This document shows, piece by piece, positions 1-10,708 of a DNA stretch of 64,000 nt (position 1 is its first letter; every line of letters starts with the position of its first letter). The notes under the pieces were generated by a model, which did not search any database, was not told where the DNA came from, and was given only the letters and a program-made list of their open reading frames with translations. The stretch covers positions 1 to 64,000 of the forward strand of contig NJFT01000218.1 in assembly GCA_002221725.1 (NCBI GenBank). Reading direction: 5' to 3'. The DNA is from Scedosporium boydii (lineage: Eukaryota > Ascomycota > Sordariomycetes > Microascales > Microascaceae). The position numbers were made by a program, and so were the translations under genes.

Positions 1-546
1 CTCTCGACACCACCTCCCCCCTCCCCCTCCGCATCCCCCAACCCATCCCGCAACGCCCGCATCGAAATCTGGCTCGACGAAGTCCTCCGCCTAACGCCCC
101 CTTCACCACCATCCTCCCAACCTCCCTCCACGGCACCCACGACGCCCGCCCCATCCTTCCCGCCGTCCCCTCCCACCTCTCGCGACGGCAACAACAACAA
201 CAACAACGCGAGACACAACCCCTTCCGCACGCGTCTTAAACGGCTCACGAGGCGGCTGGGTAGAGGGATGCGTTCCGGGGCGAAGGACGAGGACGGGGAG
301 ATGCCGGGGTGCGACGTCGATAGGACCGAGATGTATTCGAGCTTCAGGGAGGCGTATCCCGATGAGGATGTGGGGGACGAGGATGGGAGTACCAGCGGGT
401 CGGATGAGGATCCTATTGCTGCTATGAGGAGGAAGAGGTTTGCGAGGTTGGAGAGGGGGATGAGGCTTTTGGAGGAGCAGAGGAGGTTGAGGGAGAAGAG
501 GGAGGAGATGGGGAGGGAGTTTCCTGTGCGGGAAAACGTTGCGTGA
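1..546 (+). CDS. 3' end of an unidentified protein gene (partial)
   Basis: The reading frame is open from the first base of the window to a TGA at 544-546, giving 181 residues of a C-terminus whose start lies outside. I do not recognise the family. The first third is rich in proline and serine and looks disordered. A run of six asparagines follows, encoded by an (AAC)n tract near 190-207, and then a basic patch rich in Arg and Leu around 220-270. Next comes an acidic Asp/Glu stretch. The last 45 residues are charged, rich in Arg, Glu and Leu, and probably helical or coiled-coil. The codons are GC-rich at third positions, like the clear genes here, and the frame stays open for 546 nt, so this is likely real coding sequence. 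Whether an intron exists further upstream cannot be seen. Confidence 0.6.
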   Translation, partial: LSTPPPPSPSASPNPSRNARIEIWLDEVLRLTPPSPPSSQPPSTAPTTPAPSFPPSPPTSRDGNNNNNNARHNPFRTRLKRLTRRLGRGMRSGAKDEDGEMPGCDVDRTEMYSSFREAYPDEDVGDEDGSTSGSDEDPIAAMRRKRFARLERGMRLLEEQRRLREKREEMGREFPVRENVA

Positions 547-2319
547 AACAATCTTGGGTGGGAGTTTTATATATTGTGAGGGCGTATGTAGGAGATCTTG
601 ATGTCTTTTTTATTTATTTAGTTTTTGGATATACCATTGAAGGATTGATTATATCGGTATAGGTCCGACCTACTCTCTTATGGACGAATTTAGAAGCCTA
701 TGAGCACATCGCGAGCTCGAGGACGAGTGCGAGCTTACAATGCAGCGTGAATGCTCCCCATCCCTCCACCGCCCATTACTTTCGCCGCTAGGTCTCCCAC
801 ATCCTAACTTCCCTCTCGTCTTCAACTGCCCTTACCGAACCCGTCCTCCACATCTCGTCCACTCTCCATCCGTCACATCGCCTCCCCCCAAAAGCAAAGA
901 GATCCACTCCTTTCCAATTTCCACAAAGCTTACAACCCCCGCGAATCCCCAACCCCCCGTCCCTTTCCTCCCATCTTCATCACGCATCCTAACGAGTCAT
1001 GCAAACCCCCACAATCAACAGATGTCAGAAAACAAGGCCCCGGGGTCGCCTGCGAGTCCTGTGAATGGCGCGGACCTGTTCCGAGAGACAGGTCTTTGCT
1101 TCTTTTTCCGGAGGATGGTGGAGCGGAGGTTCCAACTTTAATTGTCTCATGCCCGCTGTTTCAGTGAAACTGTTCTTTTAAAAGGTTCCAATACTTGAGA
1201 GGGAATCGGAGCTGGAGATAGCTCTAGGACCGGGCATCCTAGAGCTGCAAGAGAGAGCGTGAATAGAGCGTGGTTGTCATGGGATGATATGTCCAGTGAA
1301 TACTTTGCGGCAGCGGAACTAAGGTCCTTAGGCAAGGAAAGTGAAACAAAAAAAGAGACTTCACCACGCTTACAGCCCCACCCCCCCCCCCCCCCAATAT
1401 AGATATCACTGGGTTTTTTTAAATTTAGGTAAGAAACGAGGAAAAGAAAAGAAACGAAGAATCAACCAAAGCAGGTAAAAACCTCCTGCTGATAGACCCT
1501 CCCTTGCCATACCCTCACACCTTGATTTACTCTCAAATATCCTTCCCGCAGGGGTAATCATAGATTCGGAACAAAAACGCAACAACCGTAGCCTAGAATA
1601 TGGAAATTCGGGAACGGAACACACAGAATTCAAAAGGAACTAGGGAGAATTGGATGATCTTCATCCGTTTGTACGCGCGAGCGTGCAGTGCAGTCGGCAA
1701 CTAAGCGGGGTTTGGGGGGAGAACTAAAACAAATCCTTGTGATGGGGGCTGTTTAAGTGATGAGGAAATGGGATATCCAAGAAGGTAGTTGTTCCCAGGA
1801 GCCAAAAAAAACATAGACATACGGAGGCTTGAAGACCAGGTGCCCGATACATGTGAGGAAGGCGTAGAGGAAAATAAACAGGAAGGAAGAAGCCCGTCAA
1901 CGAGATCCTCTCATGATTGTTGTTCTCCCAGGCCTCAGAAATGGAGCTCCGGGAATAAAGAAAACAAGGAAGAAAAATCGTCCGGCATCCTTCGCATCCC
2001 AGCGTTATTCTCCTCAATACCTCCTATGCCAAATCAGGTTGTCCGTTCCCGCAGTCCATCTTTCCCCCGTTACCGTGATAGATTCAAAACGAAAACAATT
2101 GGGTGGTTAAAAACATCAGAAAAAGACAAGGAAAACAACCGCAACAATTGCCCTCTCCAAGGGTACTACTTCGCACATATTTCGTCCCATCGGCCACCCT
2201 CTCAGGCCCAAATACGGGTAACCTGAGGCCAGGCGGCTCATATGAGTAAACACAACCAATTCATTCATTCAACTCATCATCACAGTTGCAGGTGGTATCG
2301 ATGTTATGTGTGATGGGCT
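547..2319. other. Intergenic: 3' flanks of two genes, no gene recognised
   Basis: This stretch separates the partial gene from the stop of the 14-3-3 gene on the opposite strand, so it holds both 3' untranslated regions. Short open frames occur on both strands (for example 740-1141 and 1789-2226 on +). They are low-complexity, lack recognisable motifs and mutually overlap. A 15-base C run lies at 1381-1395. Nothing else stands out. Confidence 0.5.
1381..1395. repeat. Homopolymer C15 tract
   Basis: Fifteen consecutive C residues follow a CCCCA. It is a simple mononucleotide tract in non-coding DNA and is prone to length errors in assembly. Confidence 0.9.
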
Positions 2320-3752
2320 TTAAGAGGCAGGAGCAGCAGGCTCCTCGGCCTTGGGCTCCTCCTCGGTCTTCGCAGCCTCACCCTCGCCGGCGTTCTTGGG
2401 AGGCTCGTTCGAAACAGGCGCGGCCTCAGCATCACCGCTATCAGATGACGTCCAGAGCGTCAGGTTGTCACGGAGGAGCTGCATGATGAGGGTGCTGTCG
2501 CGGTACGACTCCTCGGAGAGGGAGTCGAGCTCGGCAATGGCATCATCGAACGCCTGTTTCGCGAGGTGGCAAGCACGGTCGGGCGAGTTGAGGATCTCAT
2601 AGTAGAAGACCGAGAAGTTCAACGCAAGGCCGAGGCGGATGGGGTGGGTGGGGGTGAGCTCGGTCTGAGCAACATCGGTGGCGCTCTAAGATGAGGGACA
2701 GCAAGTGCCCCTCCATGTTAGTCATCAAGACATCAAAAGAGAGGCGGCATCGCACGGAGAGGATGCGACGCAATGACGCGATAGTAGTGGCCCCAACAAC
2801 AAAGGGCATTCTAACGGTCGGGGTTGGGGCTTGTCGCAGCTTACCTTGTAGGCCTCGTGGGCGGCAGTGGCAGCGACCTTGCGCTTCTCACCAGAGGCGA
2901 ACTCGGCGAGGTATCGGTGGTAGTCACCCTTCCTATTTCATGGGAAAAGGATCCACCGGTTAGCATACCACACTGGCCGGCTAGATAGAACGACTGGGTT
3001 TGAAGAGGGGGGATAACGCTGGCCGTAGTATGGCGCGTGTCACCTTGTGCATTAGGTGCGGGAGAGGAAAATGGAACTAACATCTTGTGGTAAAAGACCT
3101 TGGACTCGCCGCTGGCAGCCTGGGGGATCAAGTACTGGTCGAGAACGTCAAGGACATCCTGGCAGACCTTCTCCAACTCCTCCTCGATCTTAGTGCGGTA
3201 TTCGCGGATGGTAGCGACGTGCTTGTCAGAGCCCTTGGATTCTTCCTTCTGCTCAATGGAGGAGATGATGCGCCACGAGGCCCGGCGGGTGCCGACAACG
3301 TTCTTGTAGGCGACGCTGAGAAGGTTGCGCTCGTCGACGCTGAGCTCGCTGCCCAACTTGGCAACCTCCTTCATGTAAGTAACCATCTCATCGTAGCGCT
3401 CGGCCTGCTCGCAGAGGCGGGCGAGGAACGTCTTGCTGTAAGAGGCGGTCAGCAAACTGGGGAAGCACCGGGAATTGCCTCGGGAGAGTAAACGCCTGGT
3501 GTTTCTTTGAGGCTTACCTTTCGCGCTACGGAGAGAAATACATGTTAGCAAACCTTGAAATGGCTCTGGCAAGAATCTCGTGGTTTCGGGAGGGGACGGG
3601 GTAGGAGGAGGGAGAGTTCGGAAAGGGGGGACATGTAAACCGGTGGCCACTATTGTGAAGAAAGAGTGCTCCTGGTACACAGGGAGATTTGATCGTAGGG
3701 ACCAAATATCAAGGGGAGCTTAAAATGGGCGACAACTTACCTCGGAGGCCAT
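2320..3752 (-). CDS. 14-3-3 family protein
   Basis: Phosphoserine/phosphothreonine-binding adaptor, cytosolic and dimeric, regulating kinases and trafficking. Exons on the minus strand are 3741-3752, 3518-3525, 3082-3435, 2845-2932 and 2320-2685. They total 828 nt and encode 275 residues, the usual fungal length. All junctions are GT-AG (donors GTAAG, GTAAG, GTTAGT, GTAAG) and the frame is kept throughout. The protein begins MASERES. It carries the family signature [13 protein letters not shown] about 40 residues in, then RRASWRI, and the C-terminal helix motifs [19 protein letters not shown] and [13 protein letters not shown]. The tail is acidic and alanine-rich, as in other fungal members. 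The second coding exon is only 8 nt. The first exon supplies just four codons, so simple gene finders would miss the true start. The family assignment is very secure; which yeast paralogue (Bmh1 or Bmh2) matches best cannot be said. Confidence 0.96.
3518..3525 (-). other. 8-nt micro-exon of the 14-3-3 gene
   Basis: This 8-nt segment (CGCGAAAG on the minus strand) is flanked by a TAG acceptor at 3526-3528 and a GTAAG donor at 3513-3517. It supplies Arg-Glu and part of the Ser codon between MASE and KTFLARL. Joining the neighbouring exons without it would shift the frame, and the resulting RES is what 14-3-3 proteins carry here. Confidence 0.85.
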
Positions 3753-6443
3753 TGTGGTTGACAGGCTGACGGTGGAGTCAAGGACTGATGGGGGGTCGAA
3801 GAGGGGTGCGGGCGTAGTGTTAAAAAAAGAGACTGGCAAGTAAGACCTGCTAGGCAAAGACAGTCGATGAAAGAGAAGGGCACGAAAAAGAAAAGAAGAA
3901 AAAAATAAAAGAGTTGCGAGGTAAGAAGGAAAGATGGAGGCGGGTGCAGAATATCGAGGATCGGAGTGTTTACGTTTTTGGAGGGGGATATGTGGGAAAG
4001 TTTTGAGAGGTCGCGAAGGTTGAAAATGCAGGTGGAGGATTGAGACGAAAAGACCTTGAGGTGATGGCTGAGCCCACTGTCGAACGGGACTTTCCCCCCC
4101 TCTGACCTCTTGACCTCTGACAGTGTCTGGGCGTCTGGCAGGGCCTGGTGTTGGCAGCCTGAAGATTGGGTGAGCACCACCGTCATCGTCTGGTCTATTG
4201 ATGGTGAATGGAGTGGTACGTACTCCCCGTACCCTCTACCTCTGGTCACCGTCGAATGGTAGCCCCGGATGCCTGTCTCCCGGAACGTTGAGCCTTCAGG
4301 CGGGGTATTTTTTCGAGCGAGGGTACCCGCTGTGAGGCCAGGGTGGGCTGTGAGAGGCCGATGGAGTCACGGGCGCTATCATCAAATGGGCTGCGGTGTT
4401 GGAGGGAGGTTAACAGGCCAAGTACCAATATGAGGGAGGTATTGGGTACAAGGGGTAACGGTGGGGTTCTTGACGATGAACCAGCGTTCAGGTAGGTCCA
4501 GTTTTACTCTGTGCGCACTACGAAGTACAGAGTACGCAGTCGCGACGGAATTCGGCGGGGCCCATCGAGGCTCTGTGTTGTCCACAGCCGCCTGCCATAC
4601 AACTGTACCTGTATTCAGTGACTGATGTAAAATTCGGGGGACAAGCCCTACAAGCGTATTTCGTAGTCCCCCTCCCCCTCCTAAACTACCAAACGGAAGG
4701 TCATCCGTTTCTCTCTTGGACACGCTCGTCACGCAGCTTGTGTACTCCATACTCGTGGTTGTACGGCTTAAAGCAATCACATGTCCAGGATAAACAAACA
4801 GAGCAGACTCGTTCCCCAGATGCGCTGATTTCTCCTCTGCCTCGAGTGGAGAAGTGTCGAGGTATTGAAAACTCCATTGTCTTCGGTCATTCATGGGTTG
4901 ATATTAAACCTGATAGCCAGACGGATTTGCATCCCTTCAGTTAATTTCCCAGACCGTAGCGGAGACACCTGTACCCTGTACCTCCTCGCCTCAATCAAAT
5001 GAGAAATAGCAATGACAGCTGGAGCCATGATTGATTTTCTGCCATTCTGGCGATTCCATTCACTTCCATGAGCCCACACAGTATTTTCCCATTTCCCACC
5101 CCTCCCGTTCCCCCCAAATTTCCGTAAATTTGTTGGCACCATACAATCGGCGCCCGTCATAACCCAGCCTTACGACCCTGTTCGTCCCGCACGCAATGAC
5201 CCTCTCCTACTGGAAGGGAGGGAGAAATGTGACACAGGACGAAATCATATCAGGCGCGTGAATCAAGTCCCTCAGATCCTCCGTCAGACGTTATTGGTGA
5301 CTCGCTCATGACTCGGTCATCACCTCGGAACCCTCCCCCTCCATGGTTGGCTGCGGAGCAGGCCGTTATGGTAGAGGCAGAAGTGAAGCACATGGAATTG
5401 TGCAGATAAACGGAAACGTAATAGAACGGTCAGGGAAGGCAGTGCACCGCCCTAACTTTATTCGCAACCAGCCCAGCCGTTCCGTGGCGTGTAATCTATC
5501 CACTGGACCCGACTCCCCGCCTCTCAAGGCGTTATCACTCGACTTCTGAAAGACCAAAAAAAGAAGAAGAAAATGCTCCCCTCGTGAAGTCTGTCTCATC
5601 ATTCCAACTAGAACAAAAGCAATTCATATCCTTCTGCTGCCTTACCCATGACCGACGGAACCATCTGACACCCAACCCGCTGGCTCTCTTGGCTCATCAC
5701 CGAAAAGTTCGGTGCTCTCTCTCGCACATGCCTTGGAGTCGAGACTAGGATTGGTCCGCGAGCAGCCGTTATCGCAAGCCATCCTTCGTAGATGTCGAAA
5801 TAGACCAGTCCCATGGACCAAAACGTGCAAGGCACAACCTGTCCACGCGATCTACTTTTTTTTTCGGTCTCATCTTCAACACCGAACGGCAAGGGAGAGG
5901 TGCGCCGTCCCGTTGTTCCGATAAAAAGCTCCGCTTGCTCTATGAAATGCGCGGGAGTCTCCGCTTTTGCGAGCTAAAATCCCCTACTCCTCACAGCGAG
6001 ACGACAAACGTTCTTAATCTAGCACGAGTGCTATGTCATGCCGGGTTGCTGAGATGGGGCCTGCCTGTTCCACTGGTTGGACACAGGTGCTAAACTGAAG
6101 GATCCATGTGATGTCGCTCTGTGGCTGAGCCTCAATATGTCCAATGATGTGATTTCACATTCTCCTCTTTTCGTAGGCAGCTACAGAGTAAACTAGTTCG
6201 TTCTGCCCTAGAGAAGAGGAAGAAGTGGTATTCAATCAAGGAGTTCGTATTCATTAATTGGAGAAGAATGTGAAATACTATGCGAGACTCATCATAAACG
6301 CTACCGTCATCCATGAAAATGCACCCCATACCCCACGATTCCTAATCAGCTATGCACCTTAAACCAACATGATCATTCGTAACCAGAGCCCATCCCCAGC
6401 TCCCTCGGCCTCGGCCTTTACTACCGCTCTTCCATGGCCAGTC
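3753..6443. other. Intergenic: 5' region of the 14-3-3 gene, no gene recognised
   Basis: About 2.7 kb lies between the 14-3-3 start and the lipase stop, both genes being on the minus strand. It should contain the 14-3-3 promoter and the lipase 3' region. Open frames here (for example 4382-4894 minus) have no known motif and conflict with one another. Two TGACTC sites (GCN4/CPC1-type core) lie 11 bp apart at 5298-5303 and 5309-5314. One TACGAAGTA copy lies at 4519-4527. Confidence 0.5.
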
Positions 6444-7607
6444 TCATAACTCGTCTGACTTAGCTTGGCCCAAGTCACCAAAGTTGTACTGCTCTCTTCC
6501 CCAATCTCGAGGATCTCCGCCGGGGACACACAGTCCCAATCTCCAAAAGTAATCTCTATGAGCAAACAATAATTCCCAGACTTTAAACCGCGCCGGGAAC
6601 CGCATCTTGTTCCACCAACTTCGGCCTTCGTCTCCGCTACCACCATCACTCGAGTCGGAGATACACCTAACATCGTCATCCCCGACGCAAAACATGAGAT
6701 CCTCAGACTCCGGTGGAAGATCCGATTTCGTAATGAATATCTCTCCCGCATGAGAGCGGTAGCCCCACTCAGACAGTGGAAGAAGAGGCACAGGATCATC
6801 TATGTGAGTTACGCGCCTGTATGTCCTCAATTCTGGTTCGATATCCGAGTCGAGGTCGAAAACATCATCGACAAAACGCGCCAGGCCTTTGTTGCCTATC
6901 TTAGGCTCGCCGAAAGTCGTGACGACAACATCCTCCCATTTAAGAGATGCCTTCAGTTCCAGCGCCGCAAGTGCGGCTACTGCTCCCCCCAAGCTATGTC
7001 CAATTACATAGACGGGGTAGTCGGGGTGTTTCTCCCTCAAGTCCGCTATGGTCGGCATAATTTCCTTACGTGCATTCTTCCAAGATGCCAAAAAACCCAT
7101 ATGTACCGTGCAGTTCGTGCAATTGTGTTCGGGCTCGTCTGGCGAAGGGTAAGGAACGTATTCTTGCGGAATAGTACTCAGGTCAACCACGGTATTGGAT
7201 ATGCTGTAAGTTCCCCGGAATGCTAAGATGATGGCTTTCTCGCCAACGTCATCCCCGCGCCCGTATCCAGGACGCCGCACGCCGTGATCGACTGCAATGT
7301 ACCCGCAGCTGTCACCGAGGAGAACCCCAGTGCTGAAGGTAGTTATTAGTGTAAGTGAAGGGAAGTCCTTGCATCGTGAGACGCATGAAAACGGTTTTGA
7401 TAATCCCGAAGTACCGACACAGTAGGCGATGTCAACTAGGCGGGACAGGCGCTCCAAAGAGGCAAAGAGCGAAACAGGGATGCCTCCATCACCAGGCCTA
7501 TCGTCACTTCCCGACCGTTGTTGAGAGTGGCGCGGTTCGGGTATCGGTTCTGCCAGCGCCAGCGCCTGCAGATTTAGGAGAAAGAATATTGTGGTAAAGA
7601 ACCACAT
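6444..7607 (-). CDS. Secreted class 3 lipase (alpha/beta hydrolase)
   Basis: Intronless frame of 387 residues. Residues 1-19 form a signal peptide with a hydrophobic core and an ALALA-like cleavage region, so the protein enters the secretory pathway. The fold is that of the fungal class 3 (Rhizomucor/Thermomyces-type) triacylglycerol lipases: an N-terminal segment with paired cysteines (C63, C75, C79), AFRGT at 129-133 (oxyanion region) and the nucleophile elbow GHSLGG with Ser205. The likely catalytic Asp lies in THIDDPVPLLP (D270/D271) and the likely catalytic His is H350 in AHRDYF. NCTNCT near 162-167 gives N-glycosylation sites. The expected role is hydrolysis of acylglycerols or related esters; the exact substrate cannot be read. 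The C-terminus is KSDEL, which resembles an ER-retrieval tetrapeptide and is odd for a secreted lipase. The start is well placed at the signal peptide. Confidence 0.93.
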   Translation of the reverse strand: MWFFTTIFFLLNLQALALAEPIPEPRHSQQRSGSDDRPGDGGIPVSLFASLERLSRLVDIAYCVGTSGLSKPFSCVSRCKDFPSLTLITTFSTGVLLGDSCGYIAVDHGVRRPGYGRGDDVGEKAIILAFRGTYSISNTVVDLSTIPQEYVPYPSPDEPEHNCTNCTVHMGFLASWKNARKEIMPTIADLREKHPDYPVYVIGHSLGGAVAALAALELKASLKWEDVVVTTFGEPKIGNKGLARFVDDVFDLDSDIEPELRTYRRVTHIDDPVPLLPLSEWGYRSHAGEIFITKSDLPPESEDLMFCVGDDDVRCISDSSDGGSGDEGRSWWNKMRFPARFKVWELLFAHRDYFWRLGLCVPGGDPRDWGREQYNFGDLGQAKSDEL

Positions 7608-8809
7608 TGCGATTCCTGCATGCTAGGAAGGGATTAATGGGGTGAGATATCGGGTTCGATAATGCGAGGCCTTTCGAGGCATATTGCGAGCACCACGATT
7701 AACAGACCGACAACATGAGGGCCCAATGCGTGCTAAGCGGAGTGGGAGACGATTAGAAATTATATATTGCTGGTCGCGATAGGCTTCTGAAACCACATGA
7801 GCCTTTTTCCATGACTCTCTTAGAATTGAAAGTCACCCGTCCTTGTCGACGACTAGTTTATGGAGGCGAGACGCTTGTTGTTGAGGTGACCCAGGCTTGT
7901 TGAACAGACGAGGTCACATGTACACTTGCCAAGAATTCACAGGACGAGAAGTCTGGGGTAAAAATGGTCCAATCAGAGAATCAGCTTCGAATCTTCTCAC
8001 AACCACAATCGGAAGTGCCCGCGGAACCGGAAGTTGTCACGTGATTGTCAATTGTCTCTGCTCGAGATGTTTCCCCAGAGGTTTCGATCAGTACGTACCT
8101 CAGTACTGTTCAGCTCTCTTTGATACGAACGAATGTGCTCGCCTTGGACATTCTTGTCTTTTCAAAGAGGTATCTAAACTATTATATGTGGATTACTGGT
8201 ATGGAGTTTTCTTCTTGTACGTTTGCAAATGCGCTTTGCAACATGTCAAAAACATCCATCAGGGCTTCTTTGCATCGGACGGAGCATCGGCACACCCATT
8301 CCTCCAGGGTCCTCTTTTCGTGTAACTCCTTTATTGAGTAAAGAGTCTCGGCGACTGTGATGGCAAGGAAAATCCAGTCTAGTGTCATGTAAGACTTGGA
8401 CAAGACACTGCTGTCCAGTGGGCCCACCATGACGAGGTCAATTGCAGCGATCTGCACCGCCAACAATCCATTTTTTTGACCATCGCAAGGTTCGGGTGCT
8501 CTATGTACGAAGTAGTTTCGGAGCCCTAAACCTGCTATGTAGACACGTAAGTTGACGCCGTGAAGATTAGTGTAATCTAACTATTTTCTCATTATCCCTT
8601 TTCCATCATGCATCAATATTGCCTCCTCCGAGTTCAGCCCCTCTGCGCCTAGATTCTAGAATCATTAAACCCATTAAGTTGACCCATTACCCATGATAAT
8701 TGACCTTTCCGCTCTCTATTTCCTTATCCATTGTAACATGAAATCCTATCAAGAAGTCGTTGTCACTGGTCTCCAGTATCCCGAGCTTCTAGTTTGAGAA
8801 TGGCGCTGT
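7608..8809. other. Intergenic upstream of the lipase, with one weak ORF
   Basis: This region should contain the lipase promoter and the 3' region of the next minus-strand gene. One TACGAAGTA copy lies at 8506-8514. A doubtful small minus-strand frame at 8182-8466 is listed separately. Confidence 0.4.
8182..8466 (-). CDS. Doubtful small ORF, possible gene remnant
   Basis: Open frame of up to about 94 codons, probably starting at an internal ATG. The translated product contains a hydrophobic stretch (DWIFLAITVAETLYSI) followed by a charged, cysteine-containing helical segment, which looks more protein-like than the random frames around it. I recognise no family and see no clear splice sites or upstream exon. 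Frames on the opposite strand overlap it. It could be a short gene, an exon of a larger unannotated gene, a relic, or chance. Confidence 0.2.
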   Translation of the reverse strand: MLAVQIAAIDLVMVGPLDSSVLSKSYMTLDWIFLAITVAETLYSIKELHEKRTLEEWVCRCSVRCKEALMDVFDMLQSAFANVQEENSIPVIHI

Positions 8810-9426
8810 TTACACGGCACCTACATTCGGGTTGGGAGGAACCGGGCTCAGACTGAAGAACTTCCCAGAGAATTCTGCCTCCTTCGACTTGCAGAGCTCG
8901 CTCCCATCAGTGGAATTCGTGCTCGAGTCGGCGTTGTCACAGTCAAGTTCAACGACAGCCGCCCCAGATGCTTCAACGAGGGCATCGCTGTAAGATCACA
9001 GTGTAAGCGGTTAATGGCTCGAGGATCAACAGGTGAGGAGAGCATTGACGCTTACCCGTTAGCGTCAGGGCAAATGGCCTGGATTAATGTGATCCTCTGA
9101 TCCTGGTAGATGAACTTGGTAATTTTGTTTTCGCAGGCGAACCTGGGTGTCCGGTCAGGAGGACCGACATTTTCCGAGCTGGAGTTGAAGTGGCATTGCG
9201 TCGTGACATTATTCGTCTTTTCTAAGTAGCCAAAGTTGAACGATGTGAGAGTTTCGCCGCTGTCAGTTGATTGGCCTTTGAAGTCTAAGATGCTGAATTC
9301 GGCAGGAAGATGTGTAGAAACTTCGCAGTCGTTGGCCTGCCTTGCCAGCTTGGGCATGGGGATGTTCCTGGCAACCCCTACGGCAGCCAGGCCGAGCCAG
9401 GCAGAGTATAAGACTTGGAACTTCAT
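8810..9426 (-). CDS. Small secreted cysteine-containing protein
   Basis: Two exons (9056-9426 and 8810-8987) join across a 68-nt intron (8988-9055, donor GTAAGC, acceptor TTACAG) to give 182 residues. The frame is preserved across the junction. Residues 1-19 form a signal peptide. The mature part holds six cysteines, an even number compatible with disulphides. It also has several N-glycosylation sequons (NVT, NSS, NST). I do not recognise a catalytic motif or a named domain. Its size, secretion signal and cysteine content fit the broad class of small secreted proteins of fungi, some of which are effectors. That role is only a guess here. The first exon alone would stop immediately after the donor site, so an unspliced call would truncate it. 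Confidence 0.75.
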
Positions 9427-10708
9427 CGTGGATGGGAGTACTGAAATAATATATTAAGAATTAAAGTTTTGGGAATATATGCAAAGTTGATATGTTGTTG
9501 CAGAGGAAATGCTGCGGGCTTGGGTATCAAGACGGAGACTACGGAAGGGATGGGGATCGACGCAGTTATAAAGACCCTAGATCTGGATGACTTTAGCTAT
9601 GAGATGGCATGGCAAACGGATGCTAGGAATAGCCAACATGTAGTTGGAAGCGGGCCCCCTTTCCTAGGAATGCGCTTGGGCGCCGATCTCTACGTAATGG
9701 GTTTGAGTGGATAGGATATCAAGCTCAGTTGTTAAGCTGCGCCATATAATGCTGAGAAAGGTCCCTGAGAGTTTTGTGGGACTGTGGGACCGGCGGATCG
9801 GTGCTTCGTATTCGGCCGCCGCGGTTTTATTACTGCAGATCGTATAAAAGCAATGGCGAGAGACACATCAATAAGCCGAAGGAGGGAGTAGAAAAGACTG
9901 CAAGTGTAACGTGTCTGCGCGTCTCGGAGGCACAGTGACGGGATCTCATAGGATACCAGCCCAAGATACAGAAATCCTACGGCACTGGGAGCTGCGGCGC
10001 AGCGACGGCTCTCGGTCGGTCGAATTAGATGTATAGCCTCGTTGACCTGAGAAGCGAGATAAAACAACCGTGATCGAACGTAGCAGTCGTAGTGTTTTCT
10101 GCGCCCGAGATGGGTCAGGGTACACTGGGTGCCAGTTGCTTCAATCCTTCATGAGCTGTTTTTTAAACGGCCACCCGCTGCGATTGGTCGGGCTGTCTAA
10201 ATTTCATGTTTCACCTTAGCTGACGGACAGCGTTTGATGGAGACGAGCAATATGCCCATGGCAAGCAGCCGGGTTGGGGCTCGAGATTAAGACATCTCGG
10301 GTAAAGCTGGTTAGCCAGCAATGCCCTCCCAGACCAGAGGCACATGGAAGTTGGGTAGCATTCCGAGTCGCCTTCACCGAGCTCGACATACACGGCATTG
10401 CACCAGAATCACAATGAACTAGGCAACTTATAGTACGGGCATATGTGAGTTCACGAGGACCAGAGGTTCATTAGCCTCGGAGACCCTATGATTACGTAAC
10501 TCGCCCTGACATTGCCGTCAAAATGTCCAAAGTCAAGTACCTAGACACGTGATTAAATTTGGGCGAATCAGGATCGAAATCTTGGCAACCACACACAACT
10601 CCCACCAAGCCCACAAAATCGCATCTTTTTTTTTACGCTCCCTCCATCCGCCAAAATCTCCATCACCAAACCGTCAAATTCGCCAAATTCGACAACCAAC
10701 GATACAAA
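9427..10708. other. Intergenic: divergent promoter region
   Basis: This region lies between the start codons of the secreted-protein gene (-) and the eL36 gene (+), so it should hold both promoters. Open frames here (for example 9469-9714 and 9732-10067) show no motif. The stretch just before the eL36 start is pyrimidine-rich, as is common for highly expressed fungal genes. Confidence 0.5.

Noticed and set aside
1789..2226. 145-codon plus-strand frame beside the 14-3-3 gene
   Set aside because: Low-complexity, overlaps other frames, and lies in the expected 3' region of the 14-3-3 gene.
3737..4249. 170-codon minus-strand frame over the 14-3-3 start
   Set aside because: Different phase from the 14-3-3 first exon and low-complexity; an artefact of pyrimidine-rich leader DNA.
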